Program-made: the position numbers and the translations under genes | Shown here: positions 32,047-44,200 of the stretch, one piece after another | Layout of the letters: every line of letters starts with the position of its first letter | Numbering within the stretch: position 1 is the first letter of the stretch | The notes under the pieces: model-generated | The model's input: only the letters and a program-made list of their open reading frames with translations | Told to the model about the DNA's origin: nothing | The model's database searches: none | Assembly (NCBI GenBank): GCA_965240325.2 | Contig: OZ251240.1 | Coordinates: 868,001-932,000 of the forward strand | Length of the DNA: 64,000 bases | Direction of reading: 5' to 3' | DNA from: Rebecca billardiae RCC1528 | Taxonomy: Eukaryota; Haptophyta

Positions 32047-33315
32047 ATGTCGCAGGATCGCAACGTACCATGGGATCCGATGAAGGCGTTCGGTGGCTCG
32101 TCCTTCGGCGCGCAGCCTGCGAGCACTCGCGCGACGGCTCCTGCTCACGGGTTTGGCACCGGTGTGCGCGAGCAGATCGAGAAGATCTACCTGAGCAAGG
32201 AGCACGCAAAGTACATCGTCCCCGATGTGCCTGCGCCCATGCATGTCACAGAGCACGCTCTCGGGCGGCAGCATCTCTCGTACAAGCGGACGGCGCCCGC
32301 GTACGCATTTGCGCGCGCGGACCGCTTTGCCGTGTCGAGCAGCTGGTCGGGTGCCAACATCCCGGGCCCGGGCGCGTACACGGTGGGCTCGTCCATCGGG
32401 CCGCAGGTTGACGCAACGAGGGCATCCCGCCCGCGCTATGGCTTCGGTAAGAACTCGCGCTCCATCGACCACAGGCTGTGGGTGAGCGCCGAGTACAACG
32501 CGACGTTCATTGGCCGGCAGTCGCCCGCGGCCGACTACAACATTCGGACCGCGCTGGGCACGCAGCCCGAGGCACGCAGGCGCTCGGCGCCCTCGTGGTG
32601 CGCGCGTGGGCGCGCGGATGCGCGCCGCGCGCGCTCGCGTGCCCCCGCGCGCGTGCGCCGGGCCGCTCATGCCGCCATCGCTGCCGCCGCCGGTGCCGCA
32701 GGCAATTCCCGCGCTCGGAGCGGTTCAGGTACCCCCACATGAAACGCGCCGTGCAGCTGCCGGGCCCGGGCGAGTACGAGGCGTCTTCGATGATCGGGCA
32801 GCAGCGCGAGTCGCGCCGCGCGTCGGAGCCGATGCACAACTTCACCAGGGCCACGCGCGAGCAGGAGAGCAAGGTGATCCTGACGAACCCGGGTAAGGAG
32901 TCGCCAGGGCCGCAGGCTTATGCGCACAGCACGACGTCGCTCGGCACGCAGCGCGAGTCCGTGAAGCGGAGCAACCCGATGTGGTGCGTGCGCCGCGCTG
33001 CACTGCGGGGCACGGGCGGTGATCCCCCGCCGAGGGCGTGTGCGCGTAGCTGCTGGCGGCCGTGTTGCGCGAGTCGCTGGCGCATGTGGTCGTTCTCCTG
33101 CGCCTGGTCGATGAGGCGTGCGGCCCTCACGCACTCGCCGGTCCACACCTCTGCTCTGACTCGGGCCGGATTAACCCCGGCGCCTGCCCCGTGGCCGCCT
33201 CCCGCCGAACCGCCACTGCAGGCGCTTTGGCACGGGAGACCGCTTCAATGCCCCCGGCTCGCTATTGCGAGCTGACAACGGTGTACCGGGACCCGGCGCG
33301 TACTCTGGTATCTAG
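32047..33315 (+). CDS. Sperm-tail PG-rich repeat (SHIPPO/ODF3-like) axonemal protein
   Basis: Three exons join in phase: 32,047-32,597, 32,702-32,983 and 33,222-33,315 (308 aa). Both introns interrupt the same Trp codon (TG|GTGCG...CAG|G), matching the repeat structure. PG-rich repeats are clear: IPGPGAYTVGSS, LPGPGEYEASS, SPGPQAYAHS and the terminal VPGPGAYSGI, with W/F-FG-RF motifs between them. Proteins of this family are microtubule inner proteins of flagellar doublets, so the organism has, or had, flagella. Start at the first Met of a coherent N-terminus (MSQDRNVPWDPMKAFGG). Confidence 0.92.
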
Positions 33316-34183
33316 GCCGCCGACATGGTCGTTGCGTCGTCGGAGTCGTCGTGTGACGGAGCAGCGTCGCCTAAAAGGTAGTGAGGTCGCCTTGACGCAG
33401 GGCACGTCTTAAAAATAATAATGGCGAAAGGTCCGACGACGATCTTTTTCGTTCGTCAATTACAATGCACTACCCCCATATTAACGACGTGGCAGCATCC
33501 GACAAGCGTCAGGCTCAGAGTGCAACAGACACATAGAATGCGTCCGCGCCTAGTCCGTCCAGGTCAGACAGTGCGCCACCCGCAGCCCTGCCCCCCTACG
33601 GGAGCGGGGCCGGGATGGAGCACCGCCTCGGCCTGGGGCACGCGGCGGCGACGGCAGATGCCGCCGCGGCCGAGCGCCTTCCGGAGCACTTGGATGAGGG
33701 TGAGGTCGTAGTCGATGTCGCCGCCCGCCGACCTAGCGGCGAGCAGCTCCGGCAAGCGGCAGCCGCGGCTGTCGCCCCCGTGCGCCCGTGTGGGCGCCTG
33801 GATGAGGATGAGGTCGTAGTACGCGTCGCCGCGCGCCGGCCAAGCGGCGCGCAGCTGCAGAAGAGGGGCTCGGAGAGTGAGCGCGCCGCCTAGCGCGCTC
33901 TGGGCGATGAAGCAGATGAGGTGGTAGTCGATGTCGCAGCCCGGCCCGCCGGCGGGCTGCTGCACTACCCCCATATGGGGAGAATTCGTCAGTGAATCAC
34001 AGTCTGAATGATGATAGATCGCAATTGGGTCCACTAACTATGTTTCCGCCGGTTGAGGATTGGCTGTTCGCCCGCTTGACCGAGGATGTCATTGATCATC
34101 TTCTAGCATCTTCAAGAATCAGTCCTCAGATTCCCCGTCTTTCATGATTAGGGGTGCGGGTAGAGACATAATCGCAATACCCG
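33316..34183. other. Intergenic region carrying a repeat insertion
   Basis: The spacer between the axonemal and TIR-like genes. Most of it is the repeat insertion at 33,482-33,960 listed separately. The rest holds no ORF with coding character. Confidence 0.6.
33482..33960. mobile_element. Repeat insertion flanked by 16-bp direct repeats
   Basis: The 479-bp segment is bracketed by perfect copies of tgcactacccccatat (33,466-33,481 and 33,961-33,976), as expected of a target-site duplication. A related copy lies at 59,465-59,842 in the same orientation, missing an internal stretch of about 130 bp. Read on the minus strand it is open and encodes three imperfect copies of a GDIDYDLxLIQ-type motif. 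I cannot assign it to a known family; a retroposed, SINE-like or truncated element is the best guess. Confidence 0.7.
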
Positions 34184-36245
34184 ATGGTCGCGCGACCGTT
34201 CAATTTGCAGAACGCTGGTGCGTCGGCCCCCCCGCATCTCGATTGTGCACGCACCTGCGCACGGCGGACGCCGATGCCGCCAGGTGCTCCGCCGGGCACG
34301 TCGACCCCTGAGGCCTGCCATCTGCGCTCGGTCACGTCCTTCGGCCGTCTCGCCCGCCGCTCGTTCAAGTCGTTTCCCTCGGCCGGAGCGGACGTGCCGA
34401 GCCAATCGGAGGCCGCGCCCTTCGCAGTGCGTGGCGTGCCACTCAGCGACATCCTGCGCAACGCTTCCGTGCTCCTCTCGGCGGAGGGAACCCTCGCGTT
34501 CAATGCTGCGCAAGCCAGCGACGCGCCGCACGCGCTCGCCGCTAGACACGACGACGACGACGCGAGCATGCGTGTGTGCGCCGCGGTCGCACATGCGCTG
34601 GGCGTCTCTCGCAAGCCGTCGGGTGATCAGCGGCGGTTAGATCCGTTCGAGCTGTCGGAGCCGTGCGTGCAGCTTGATATCTTCTTGAGCCACTCATGGG
34701 GCGCGTCGCCCGCGCTCAAGGTGCTCGCGCTGCGATTGCATGCCAACGCGCTGCCTGCCTTTGCCGCCGCCAACGCGGCCGCTGGATGCTGCGCGGCGCT
34801 CACGTGGGCACGCCTGCTGCCGCGGGCGCACCTCGCGTACTCCGCCACGGGCACTTTCGGCTTTGGCTTCTCGCACGCCGCGTACACCGCCGTCTTCGTC
34901 GGCGGCGTGCTCTGGGGCAACGGCTGGACGCGCGGCGCGCGCACACGCTGCTTTCTGGACAAGGCGTGCATCGTTCAGAACGACGAGGCTCGGAAGGCGG
35001 AGGGCATCGCGCACGTGGACGAGGCGATCGCGCGTTCGAGCCGGTTCCTGCTGCTCTGGTCGCCCGCGTACTTTGAGCGGCTCTGTGCGCGCGCCGCGCC
35101 CGCCGCCGCCCCTGACACCGCGTGCCCGCGTGCCCACACACCCTGCGGCACTGGGCCTGAGCAGGCCGCGCCACGCGCTGCGCACGTGCGGCGCACCGCA
35201 CCGCGCGCGCGGCGCAGGGTGCGTCTTCGAGCTGGCGGCGTTCCTCACCACCCACCCGCCGTCGGACGTGGAGCTCCTCCCGCTCGTGCTGCCCGCGGTC
35301 GGGCTGGCCATCACCCTCGCGTACGGCATCGGCCTGAGTGCCTACTGGTACGTAGCGCACCTGTCTCTCGTGGATGCGAGCGCTGGCGGACCACTCGCGC
35401 TGATGCGGAGCATGATGCCGCCGTTCCTGCTGCCGACGCTCGTTGTCGGCTGGCTGCACTCGGTCACGCTGCACAACCAGTGGCAGCTCGAGGAGCAGCT
35501 GGCCAAGTTCCGCGTCGAGCGCACGCGCTGCTTCTGCTGCGATGTCGGCCACCGCGGGCCGGACGGATCGGCCGTCCATTGCGACAGGGCCACAATCCTG
35601 TCCAAGCTGCAGCGCTGGTTTGGCGATGCCGCGCCGCTCTCCGGTGGCGCCACGCCGGCGGCCTCGCCTCGAGCGGCGCATCGACTTTCGCCCCGAGACC
35701 TGCGCTCTGGCCGAGTCGAGCCGCGCCCGACCGGCGTGCGCGTCTTCGAGTCGATCGTGCGCGCTGAGCTACCGGCGTGCTTGCGGCACATGGCGGGTGC
35801 GTCCAACACACCCACGCCGATGCACTTGGCGCTCACGATGTACGGCGGGATCTTCTGGTTCGGCGTGGACATGGCGCTGGTGCCGCCGGGCGCGCTCGTG
35901 GTCGACGGCACGTGCGCGAACGGCTCCGCCGCCGCGGGGCTCAGGGGCGCGTACGACATTGCGGTGAGCGCGTGCGGCGGCATCGCCGTGCAATTCGCCG
36001 TGACGGCAGTCTCATGGTATCTCGCGCGGAGCCTGTGCGTGCGCGCGCAGCGGTGGGGCGTACACTCGAGCGCCGTGCACGGCGCGCTGGCTGGCACGGC
36101 GCACGCGCTCGTGTTTCTGCTCGCGTGGGCGCTGTGGGACACTCTCGTGCACGAGATGAGGCTCGACACGGTTGGAGGCGTGGGTGCGGTCGTCGGTACT
36201 GCGATGATTTGCGCCGGGCTGCGCGAGCTGTGGCGATTGTCGTGA
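34184..36245 (+). CDS. TIR-like multi-pass membrane protein
   Basis: Two exons, 34,184-35,084 and 35,218-36,245, join in phase (642 aa) through a GTGCG...CAG intron that restores ERLWCVFELA, a motif typical of TIR-like folds in protists. The TIR-like region is at about residues 165-350: LDIFLSHSWGASPALKVLAL at its start, then RCFLDKACIV and SSRFLLLWSPAYFERLWCVF. Membrane helices occur within it (about 205-250) and after it (LPLVLPAVGLAITLAYGIGL, FLLPTLVVGWLHSVTL, three or four more near the C-terminus). TIR-like domains act in signalling, or as NADases when a catalytic Glu is present; I cannot confirm that residue. The N-terminal 120 residues are low-complexity. Function is unknown. Confidence 0.8.
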
Positions 36246-36389
36246 TGTAGTGCGAGTCGTCACCATTTCACGGTCGTATGGGGGTACTGCTGGTATACGA
36301 CTCGATAGATATCCGCCGATCACGGAGTCGTCGTTACTCACTTACTGCTAGACTGTACGACTACTAGATATATTATTATTATATTATTG

Positions 36390-37685
36390 TAATGACCGCG
36401 TTCCGCGGTCCTTTTCTGCATAGAATCAACGCAGTTGGGGGCCCGCGGTGGCCGTGCAATCGCGGCTCTCCGCCGTAGTGGCAGTTCGCCAGTTGAAGTC
36501 GGTTCTGAGATGACTGAAGCTATATTAGTCCGACCGTCGCCCTGCCTGCGCGACCGCGAGACTCATTCACACTTCACACAATCACAGCAGCGGACCTGAG
36601 ACCGCACCCGGCACCGGTCGTCAAATCGGACGTCCGTCTGACAACTAGCTGCCAAATGTCCAACTGGCTGATCAGCTCGGATCCGACCCGTCCGCGATCG
36701 TGCCATCGGCATCGGAATTACTACTAGTAGCTGCCAAACTGTGTCCAACTCTGGCTGATCAGCTCGGATCCGACCCGTCCGCGATCGTGCCGAGTGAGTC
36801 GTGCCGCGGAGCTCGGAGTACTGAAGGAGTCGGGTGTGACAGCAGGGTGCTTTAGCGCTGCGGCCCGTGCCAGCCAACGACCAGACGTACTCTGGCCACT
36901 TGACCCGTTGCACGGGTGAGTGACCGTACGCCCTGCCTAGTGCCTACCGCGCGCGCCGCGCGACCGGCGACTCGGGGTGATGGAGAGCGGATGGCGACAG
37001 CAGCAGCAGTCCTCATGAAGACGATGAAACTGGCGGCACGGGTGCACGAGGTGGCAGGCGAAAGCGCGCCGACGAGACCGCATTTGACACACCTGAGCCG
37101 CACGCGCGTGCCGTCGCCGAGGGCGAGTGGCGAGCGCTGCAAACGCGCAACCGTACCGCGCGCGCCACGACGGCGCGGCACTAGCTGATGCAGGCCGTAC
37201 TGCCGGCACTGCTTCTGCGATCATGCGCCACGGTCGCAGCTGACTGCGTGAGCAGCAAGCGGGAGGCGGGTCCGGAGGCACGTGCAGGCGCCGTCCCGCA
37301 TATCCGCCATCGCCCATCGTGCCGGGGCACGTCACCTCCGACGATCCGGATGTGGCCCAGTCCGGACGTCACGCGATCCGGGAAGACGAGTACGATTCGC
37401 TCGTAACGAACCGTTACACTAATGTCACGTCCAGCTGACGTCCAGATCGCACTTTACTTAAGGGAATCAGCTGGGCGCGCTTTTTTTTGGCCTGATAGAC
37501 CTCTCAATGCGATCTCAAAAACTCGAAACTCGGTCTCCGCCAGCCCTAAAAATCGCCCCCCGTCCCTTTTTTTCCGCCGCCCCCCGTCCCTTTTTTCTTG
37601 ATCATAAAGATCTTTTTGAAACGTGGTTCGGGCCCGCTGGTGCGGGCTCCACGCTGCGCGCTCCGCCCTGCACCGCGGGCCATAA
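36390..37685 (+). mobile_element. Transposon-like repeat, copy 1 (probably non-autonomous)
   Basis: The left end (36,390-36,416 and on to about 36,470) and the right end (37,511-37,685) both have inverted-orientation matches at 58,833-58,720 and 57,205-57,055. They are in collinear order, so these are two copies of one element. The right end contains a tract rich in C and T (tccctttttt blocks), aagatctttttgaaacg and a conserved gggcccgctggtgcgggctcc. No long coding frame survives inside, so it may be a non-autonomous or decayed copy. Confidence 0.65.
36647..36791. repeat. Tandem direct repeat of about 60 bp
   Basis: Two copies, 36,647-36,704 and 36,729-36,791, sharing ctgatcagctcggatccgac and the following gtccgcgatcgtgcc. 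The second copy has small insertions. They lie inside the mobile element copy 1. Confidence 0.85.
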
Positions 37686-38267
37686 GTTAACGTGCATGCA
37701 CTGATGCAGTACGCCGCCCTGTACGGGTGTCTCGGTCAGTGGTTTGAGGTTGGGTGCCAGGTGGTGGTTGGTTGGGGGCTGGCCAGGGTAGGGCTGGAGG
37801 CTAAGAGTAAGAAGGCAGTAAGGCTTCGGCCGCCAGCCTGATCACCCGGAGCCCGTTATATATAAATAAGGGGAATTTTAAAAAAAGTATATATATAATG
37901 ACGATCAGTAAATCAGTTATATATATATATTAGAAAATTATTATTATAGATCATACCGTCATACGCACCGTTTGAACGCCCACGCCATGCAAGGGCCCTT
38001 GCACGCGCGTCGTCGCTCTTTCCATGGCGGCGAGGCGGAGCACAATCGTCGTGCTGTGCAAGCTTGAACCCCTGCTGGGTTCGGCTTGGTCCGTACTGGT
38101 ATCGGACCCCGGCCCGCTTGGTGGCATAGACGGGCTTCTCGTTGATGGGCCCACGGCCACGCGTCTTGAGCTCACCGCTCGTCCGTCGGGTCCCCGCATG
38201 AGTATTATAAAATTCTACGCTGTCGTCGTTCGGTCGTAGCTACGCAGCGTCGTCTACTAGTAATGCC
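37686..38267. other. AT-rich spacer downstream of the giant gene
   Basis: This stretch contains GT-rich sequence (37,735-37,830) and a strongly AT-rich patch (37,857-37,955) next to the mobile element. The region next to 38,268 should hold the 3' UTR of the giant minus-strand gene. No gene seen. Confidence 0.55.
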
Positions 38268-41200
38268 TTAGATGATCCCATCGAGGATGGCCGGGATCGC
38301 CGCGAGTGCACAGATGACCAGCGGCTCGATGACGACAAACGTCTGCGAGAGCGCGATGGCCCACGACTGCGCGAGCGCGCTGAAGCGAGCCTCGCCGAAC
38401 GAAAGTCCGAGGCTGATCGACAGCGCCGCGCACACCGCGAGGACGGTGGCGCACAGGAGCCACGAGATGCCGATCTTGACGCGGCCTGGCAGCGACGTGC
38501 GCTGGTGCGATCGGCGCTTCGCCTCTGCCTCCTCGAAAGCCTGCAGACCGCCGGGGGTGCGCCATGCGCGCACGCACGTGAGTGGTGCTGCTCCTTTGGG
38601 CGCGCGCGCACACGCTTGGACCGGGCGCGGAGGCGGCGGTCGCGGGCGCGTACCGCCATGCGCTCGTCGTACCACTCGAGCAGCGCGCCGAACTGGATGC
38701 TGCCAGTGCTGCCTGCATCGAGCTGGGCGCCCACCCTGCGCAACGCGCGCGCGCGGGCGCACGCGGTGTGCGCAGTGAGTAAGCCGCTCGTGAACGCGCG
38801 CGCTTGAAGCGGAGCGGACGAGGTGTGGCGCGAGGCGGCGGAGGCAGGGCGCGCGCGCGCCGCACCGCGCACCTCTCGACCTGCTCCGCCGTCATCGGCA
38901 TGCCCAGCCGCGTCATCAGCGCGCGCAGCTCGGTGCGAGCCACCTCGCCCGAGCGCGCCGCCGCGTCGTGAGCACTGAACACTCTCCACATGCCCCTCAC
39001 CTCGCGCTCGCTGAGCACGAACGAGGACGCGCCGAGCGCGTCGGCCGCGTCGGCGCGTCGGCGCGACTGTGCGGTGAGCGCTCGGACGAGCTCGAGCTGC
39101 GCCGGCGGCAGCTCGTCGAGCGCCGGGCTGGCGCGGCCGCCGGGTGTGCCCCGCCCGCCGTCGGTGGGTGACGGCGTGGTCGGCGTGCTCGCGCGCGTGC
39201 GCTGCCGCTGCCAGCTGGTGCCACTGCCACCGGCGTCGCTCTGCTGCTCCGACAAAGGGCCGCGTGCGCCCGCCTCCCGCGACTCCCCGCGGCCCTCCCG
39301 CGGCGGCGGCGGCGCGGACTCGGCGGCTTCGCCGTCGCCGGGCGTGCTCGGTCGGCCGGGCGACGCTGGGATCGGCGCCGGCGGGCTTGGCAGCTCAGGG
39401 GCGGCCTCGCCCCAGCCCGTCCGAGGCCGCACGAGTCGCAGCTGCCGGGCGTCAGGCGTAATGAGAGCCGGCGCGGAGCCAGAGCCGCGCGAGCTGCGCG
39501 CCGACCGATCCGCGGCCCCGGCGTGCAGCAGGCGCAGCGGTGACGTCGCGACGGGCGAGCCCTCGCGTGGCGGCGCGAGCGCGCGCACGCGCGGTGGCGA
39601 GAGCTCAACCTGCTCGATGCCCTCGTCGTCGCGCGCGCGAGGCGGCGCGGCGCGCGGCGGCGACGGCGGCGGCGATTGGGAGGGCTGTGCTTGGCGCTCA
39701 GACGGCGGCCTCGGCCGCGGCACAGCCGGCCTGGCCTCTGACGCCGGCGCGGCCGACTGCGCCGCGCGCGGAGCCGCGCGCGGAGACGGCTCGACTCGGT
39801 CGGCGCCGGCGGGCGCGCGCGGGCGCGCGCCGACCGAGCTCACGCCCGCCTCCGAGGCGAGCATGCGCGCGCGCCGCGGCTTGTACCCCGTCGCGGCGTG
39901 CAACAGCCGTCGAAGAAGTGGCGCGCGCCCCCCGTACCCCCACCGCCACAGTGCGCGGAGGGCGACGATGGCGGGTGCGGCGCAGCCGGCGCAGATGAAG
40001 CTGTTGACGACGAGCACGGCCGCGGGCACGGCCGTCTCGCTCGCCGGGCTGAGCAGCACGGCGCAGAGCAGCACCTCAAGCAGCAGCACCGCACACAGTG
40101 TGGCCGCGCGCTGCGGGCGGCGCACGCGCGCGTCGAGCCCAGAGTAGAGCCCGAGGAGGGAGTGCTCGGCGAGCAGCGCGGCGCGCGCGGATCGGATGCC
40201 GCGCGCGAGCAGCGCGGGCTGAGGCTCCGCGCCGCTGCCCGCGGCAGTCGCCGCGTCCTGCTCGGCGCGCACCTTCGCCGCCTGCAGCCGGTCGTCGCGC
40301 CAGTCCGCCCACGCGCCGAGCGCGCCGAGCGCCGCGCACGCGCCGAGCACGCTCAGGACGAGCGCGAGGATCGCGGCGCGCGAGCCGGATGGCCTCGGCG
40401 GGCGCTGCACGGAGGCGGCGGCGGGGTCGTCCGCGCCCCCGCCCGCGCCGCCGGCCGCCGCCGCCACGCCGCCGCCGTCCGCCTCGTCGGGCGGCGTCGT
40501 GACGGAGACGCCGCCAAAGTCGGTGAGGTGTGTGCACGCGCAGTACAGCGTGCCGTTGTCGCCGCCCGGCGGCGTGGGCACGGTCTCGCAGCCGTCGGTC
40601 GACCACGCGCCCTCCGCCACGTCCCAGAAGTGGCACAGCGCGCGCTGCAGGCAGCTCGGCCCGTACCACGGCGCGTCGCACGCGCACGCGCCGCCGGGCG
40701 CGCTCGCGTTCGGGTCGACGCCGAGCGCGCTCGCGTTGTGCGGCTCGAGCACGCACGCGCCGCGGCCGTTGCAGCCGCCAAACTCGGCGCACACGCCCGA
40801 CGCGCCGTACTGCAGCTCGTGCGACGCGCTGAGCGGGATCGCGATCACGATGGGCTCGTCGAGGCCGGCGACGGAGAGCTCGGCGCCCGTGGACGCGGAG
40901 GAGAAGGTGATCGCGTACACCCCCGTCTGCAGCTCGCCCAGCCCGGGCTGCGCCGTCGGGTCGCCATTCGTGTTGCGCGCAAACAGGTACTGCACCACGT
41001 CCACCACCGACGCGTTTGGCAGCGCGTCGAGCGCGCTCAGCGGCACGGCGAGCCCGCCGATGCCGCCGGGGGCGGCGATGGTGGAGTTGGGCACCGTGGA
41101 CGAGCGGCCCGCCGAGAGGCTCAGCCCGTTGCCCGAGAGCTCCTCCAGCTCCTCGTCGGCGACCTTGCCGGCGAGGAAGGCCAGGGCGAGCGCGGCCGCG

Positions 41201-44200
41201 GAGTCGGTCGCGAGCGTGTTGATCGCGCCGAGCACGGTCGGGTCGAGCGCGCTCGCGTTGGCGCCGAGCACGGAGAGCACCGACGAGAAGAGCGCGCTCG
41301 CGGCGGCCTCGTCCATCCCCGACGCCGTCGAGCCGAGCGTGAGCGCGAGCGTGAGCGAGAGCGCGTCGAGCTGCGCGCACGCGCTCAGCTCGGACGCGTT
41401 GGCGCTGAGCAGGACGTCTGCCACCGCGCCCGCCAGCTGCTTGCGCCGCGTCGCGGTGGAGACGGTGGCGTTGCCCGCGCTGCCCACGATCGTCAGCATC
41501 TCCTCGACGGCCGAGCCCGAGCCATCGCACGCCGGCAGCTCGGCGGCGGTGCCGTTCGCGCTCGTGTTCGTCGCCTGCAGCGCGCGGCGCGCGGTCGGGC
41601 GCGGCGCGGCCGCGCCCAGCCGGCGCGCGCGGCCGGCGCGCGCGGCGCCTCCGGCGCAGCTGCCGTCCTTTGCGAGCGCTGCGAGCAGCTGCATCGAGCG
41701 CGCCACGTTGCCCGTGGCCAGCTCGTCCTCCGCGCGCGCGATGATCCCGGCGCAGTCGATGTCGGAGGGCGCGAGCACGGTCGTGCTCGCCGCCGCGTCG
41801 ACCGCCGAGCCGTAGAAATCGAGCACGCGCACGGCGAGGGACAGCGCACCCTGCGGCAGAAAGACGCTGACGAGCGTGGGCGAGCGCACGCGCTCGGAGA
41901 GCGCGCGCGGCACGGCGTCCGCGCCGTCGGCGGTGGGCGTGTACGAGAAGGCGTACTCGAGGGGCAGGTCCGACGCGTCGTCCGTCCAGCCCAGCGCCTG
42001 CAGGCTGAACGCCGTCTCGAGGGCGCGCCCGCCCGCCGCGGGCTCGACCGTCAGCCCGCCGCCATACGGCGGCCGGTTGATGAGGACGTCCACGCTGCCG
42101 ACCGCGTCGGCCGCGCCGCCCGAGACCGTGAGCTCGAACGAGTACCGCGCGCCGGGCGTGAGCACGCCGCTGCGGAACGCGAGCGTGCGCTTGTCGTCGC
42201 CCGTCGTCGTGACCGCGCCGTCGGCGAGGTCGAGGGCCGAGGCCGAGCGCACGCCGCCCAGGTCGACGAACGCGCGCCACGCGTACGAGTAACGCGCGCG
42301 GCCGCCGCCCACCACGCCGGCGGAGATGGCGAGCCGCTCGGTCGGCAGCTCCCACGTGGGGTTGTACTTGAGCGCGGTGAGCGGCTCGAAGCCGATCACC
42401 GGCACGTCCGGCCTGTCGACCACCTCGAGCGAGAGCGAGGACGTCGCCGCCTCCAGCCCGGCCTTGGCGAGGCGGAGGCTGACGGAGTAAAGGCCGGCGC
42501 CGAGCGCGCCCGGCGGCAGCGCGAGCACGCTCGCGCCGAGGTCGACGCCGAGCGCGGCGTCGAAGGCGACGGGCTCCCCCGCCGTGCCGTTCGCGTCGGG
42601 CGCCACGCTCCAAGCGAAGCTCAGCTCGCTCTTGCCCTGCAGCGCGGGCACGTTGGGGTCGTAGGAGTTGGACGCGTCGATCGAGACGGCCGCGTCCGCC
42701 GAGGTCTGCCGGTCGCCGCCTGCGACGATGATCTGCAGCTCCTGCGCCTCGACCTGGAGCGTGACGGTCGCGCTCGTCGCCGCGCTCGGCTCCGCCTCCA
42801 TGTACGCGTCCAGCCGCAGATCGTACGAGTACCCCGCGAGGAGCGTGAATGGCGGGATGAGCAGCCCGGGCTTGTCCGGCGCGTCGACGGGCAGCGCGAG
42901 GCCGGCGTCCGCGCCGCTCGCCGTCTCGGTCGAGCCGAGGTACGACCAGCGGAAGACGACGGTCGCGCCCGAGCCGCTCGGCCAGCACTCGGCGAGCGTG
43001 GCGACGCCCTGCAGCAGCCGCGACTCCGACGGCCGCGCCGTCTGCACGCGCGGGCCGTCGATCGCGAGCGCGGGCGAGGCGCCGCCCGCGCGCGACACCG
43101 ACCACTCGACCAGCGAGGACTGCCGCCCGAGGAAGGAGGCGACGCGGAGCAGGAAGACGTAGCTGTCGCCCTGCAGCCCGCTCAGCTCGACCACCGGGCC
43201 GGTCTGCGTCGCGAGCTGCGCGTTGAGCGCGTCCGCAAAGTCCGAGCGGCTCGGGTCGACGCGCCACGTGTACGTGAGCGGCACGGCGCCGCCGCCGGAC
43301 GACGCGGTGCCGTCGAGCCTCAGCACCTCGTTCGGGCACTGCGAGATCTGGCTCGGGCCGGAGATGTCCGCGACGGGCACGGGGCACGAGCCTGCGCACG
43401 GGAAGTCCGCGTCGATCGTCGCCGAGCCCGACGCGCACAGCCCGCGCGTGCCCGGGCACTCGCCCGTGTACAGCAGCGGCGTGATCACGTCCGGCCGCAG
43501 CGCGAGCGCGTCGCCCGGCCGCAGCTGCGTGCGCGCGTTCAGCCGCGCGACGATTGTGAACGCGTTCTCCCACAGGCAGCGCGGCTCCTCGTCCGACGAG
43601 CCCTTGAGCAGGCTGACCGTTGCGTCGTCCAGCACGATCGAGCACCGCTCGAGGCCGTAGACCCCGCCGCGGTTGGTCTCCTGCCCGTCGAGCACGAGCC
43701 GGACTGCGGTGGCGTCGTCGCTGAAGACCGCCGCGCTGATCTCGGGGGCGTGCAGCCCGCGGAACGTGTACTGTGGCGCGTCCGCCGCGTCGGCGGGGGC
43801 GAACTGACGCCCGTTGAGCGCGACGGTGACCGCGGCGCCGCCCTCCTCGCCCCAGCTCGACAGCTGCACGATGTGCGTGTCGTTGAACGAGAGCGGCGCG
43901 GCCGCGGTCGTCGGGCCAAAGCGCACCCGCAGAAATGACGACGGCGCGTCGCCGTACTCGACGCCCGACTGCGCGAGCGCGGCGAAGCCCGAGCCGGTGA
44001 GCGTGACGGTCGTGCCGCCGATCGCGTCGCCGAGGTCCGGGCTCACGCTCTCGACGACCGGCTCGTCGTAGTACACGAAGCGCACGGCCGAGTCCGTGGT
44101 GGAGGCGAGCGTGCCGTTGTTGAGCGAGATGTCGAGCGTCACGTTGCCCGCGCGCCGCGCCGGCGGCACCGTGCACAGCGCGCGCGACGAGCCGTCCGCC

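Noticed and set aside
33564-34034. 156-aa minus ORF as a cellular gene
   Set aside because: It lies inside a repeated insertion and runs through its target-site duplication; kept as part of the mobile element.
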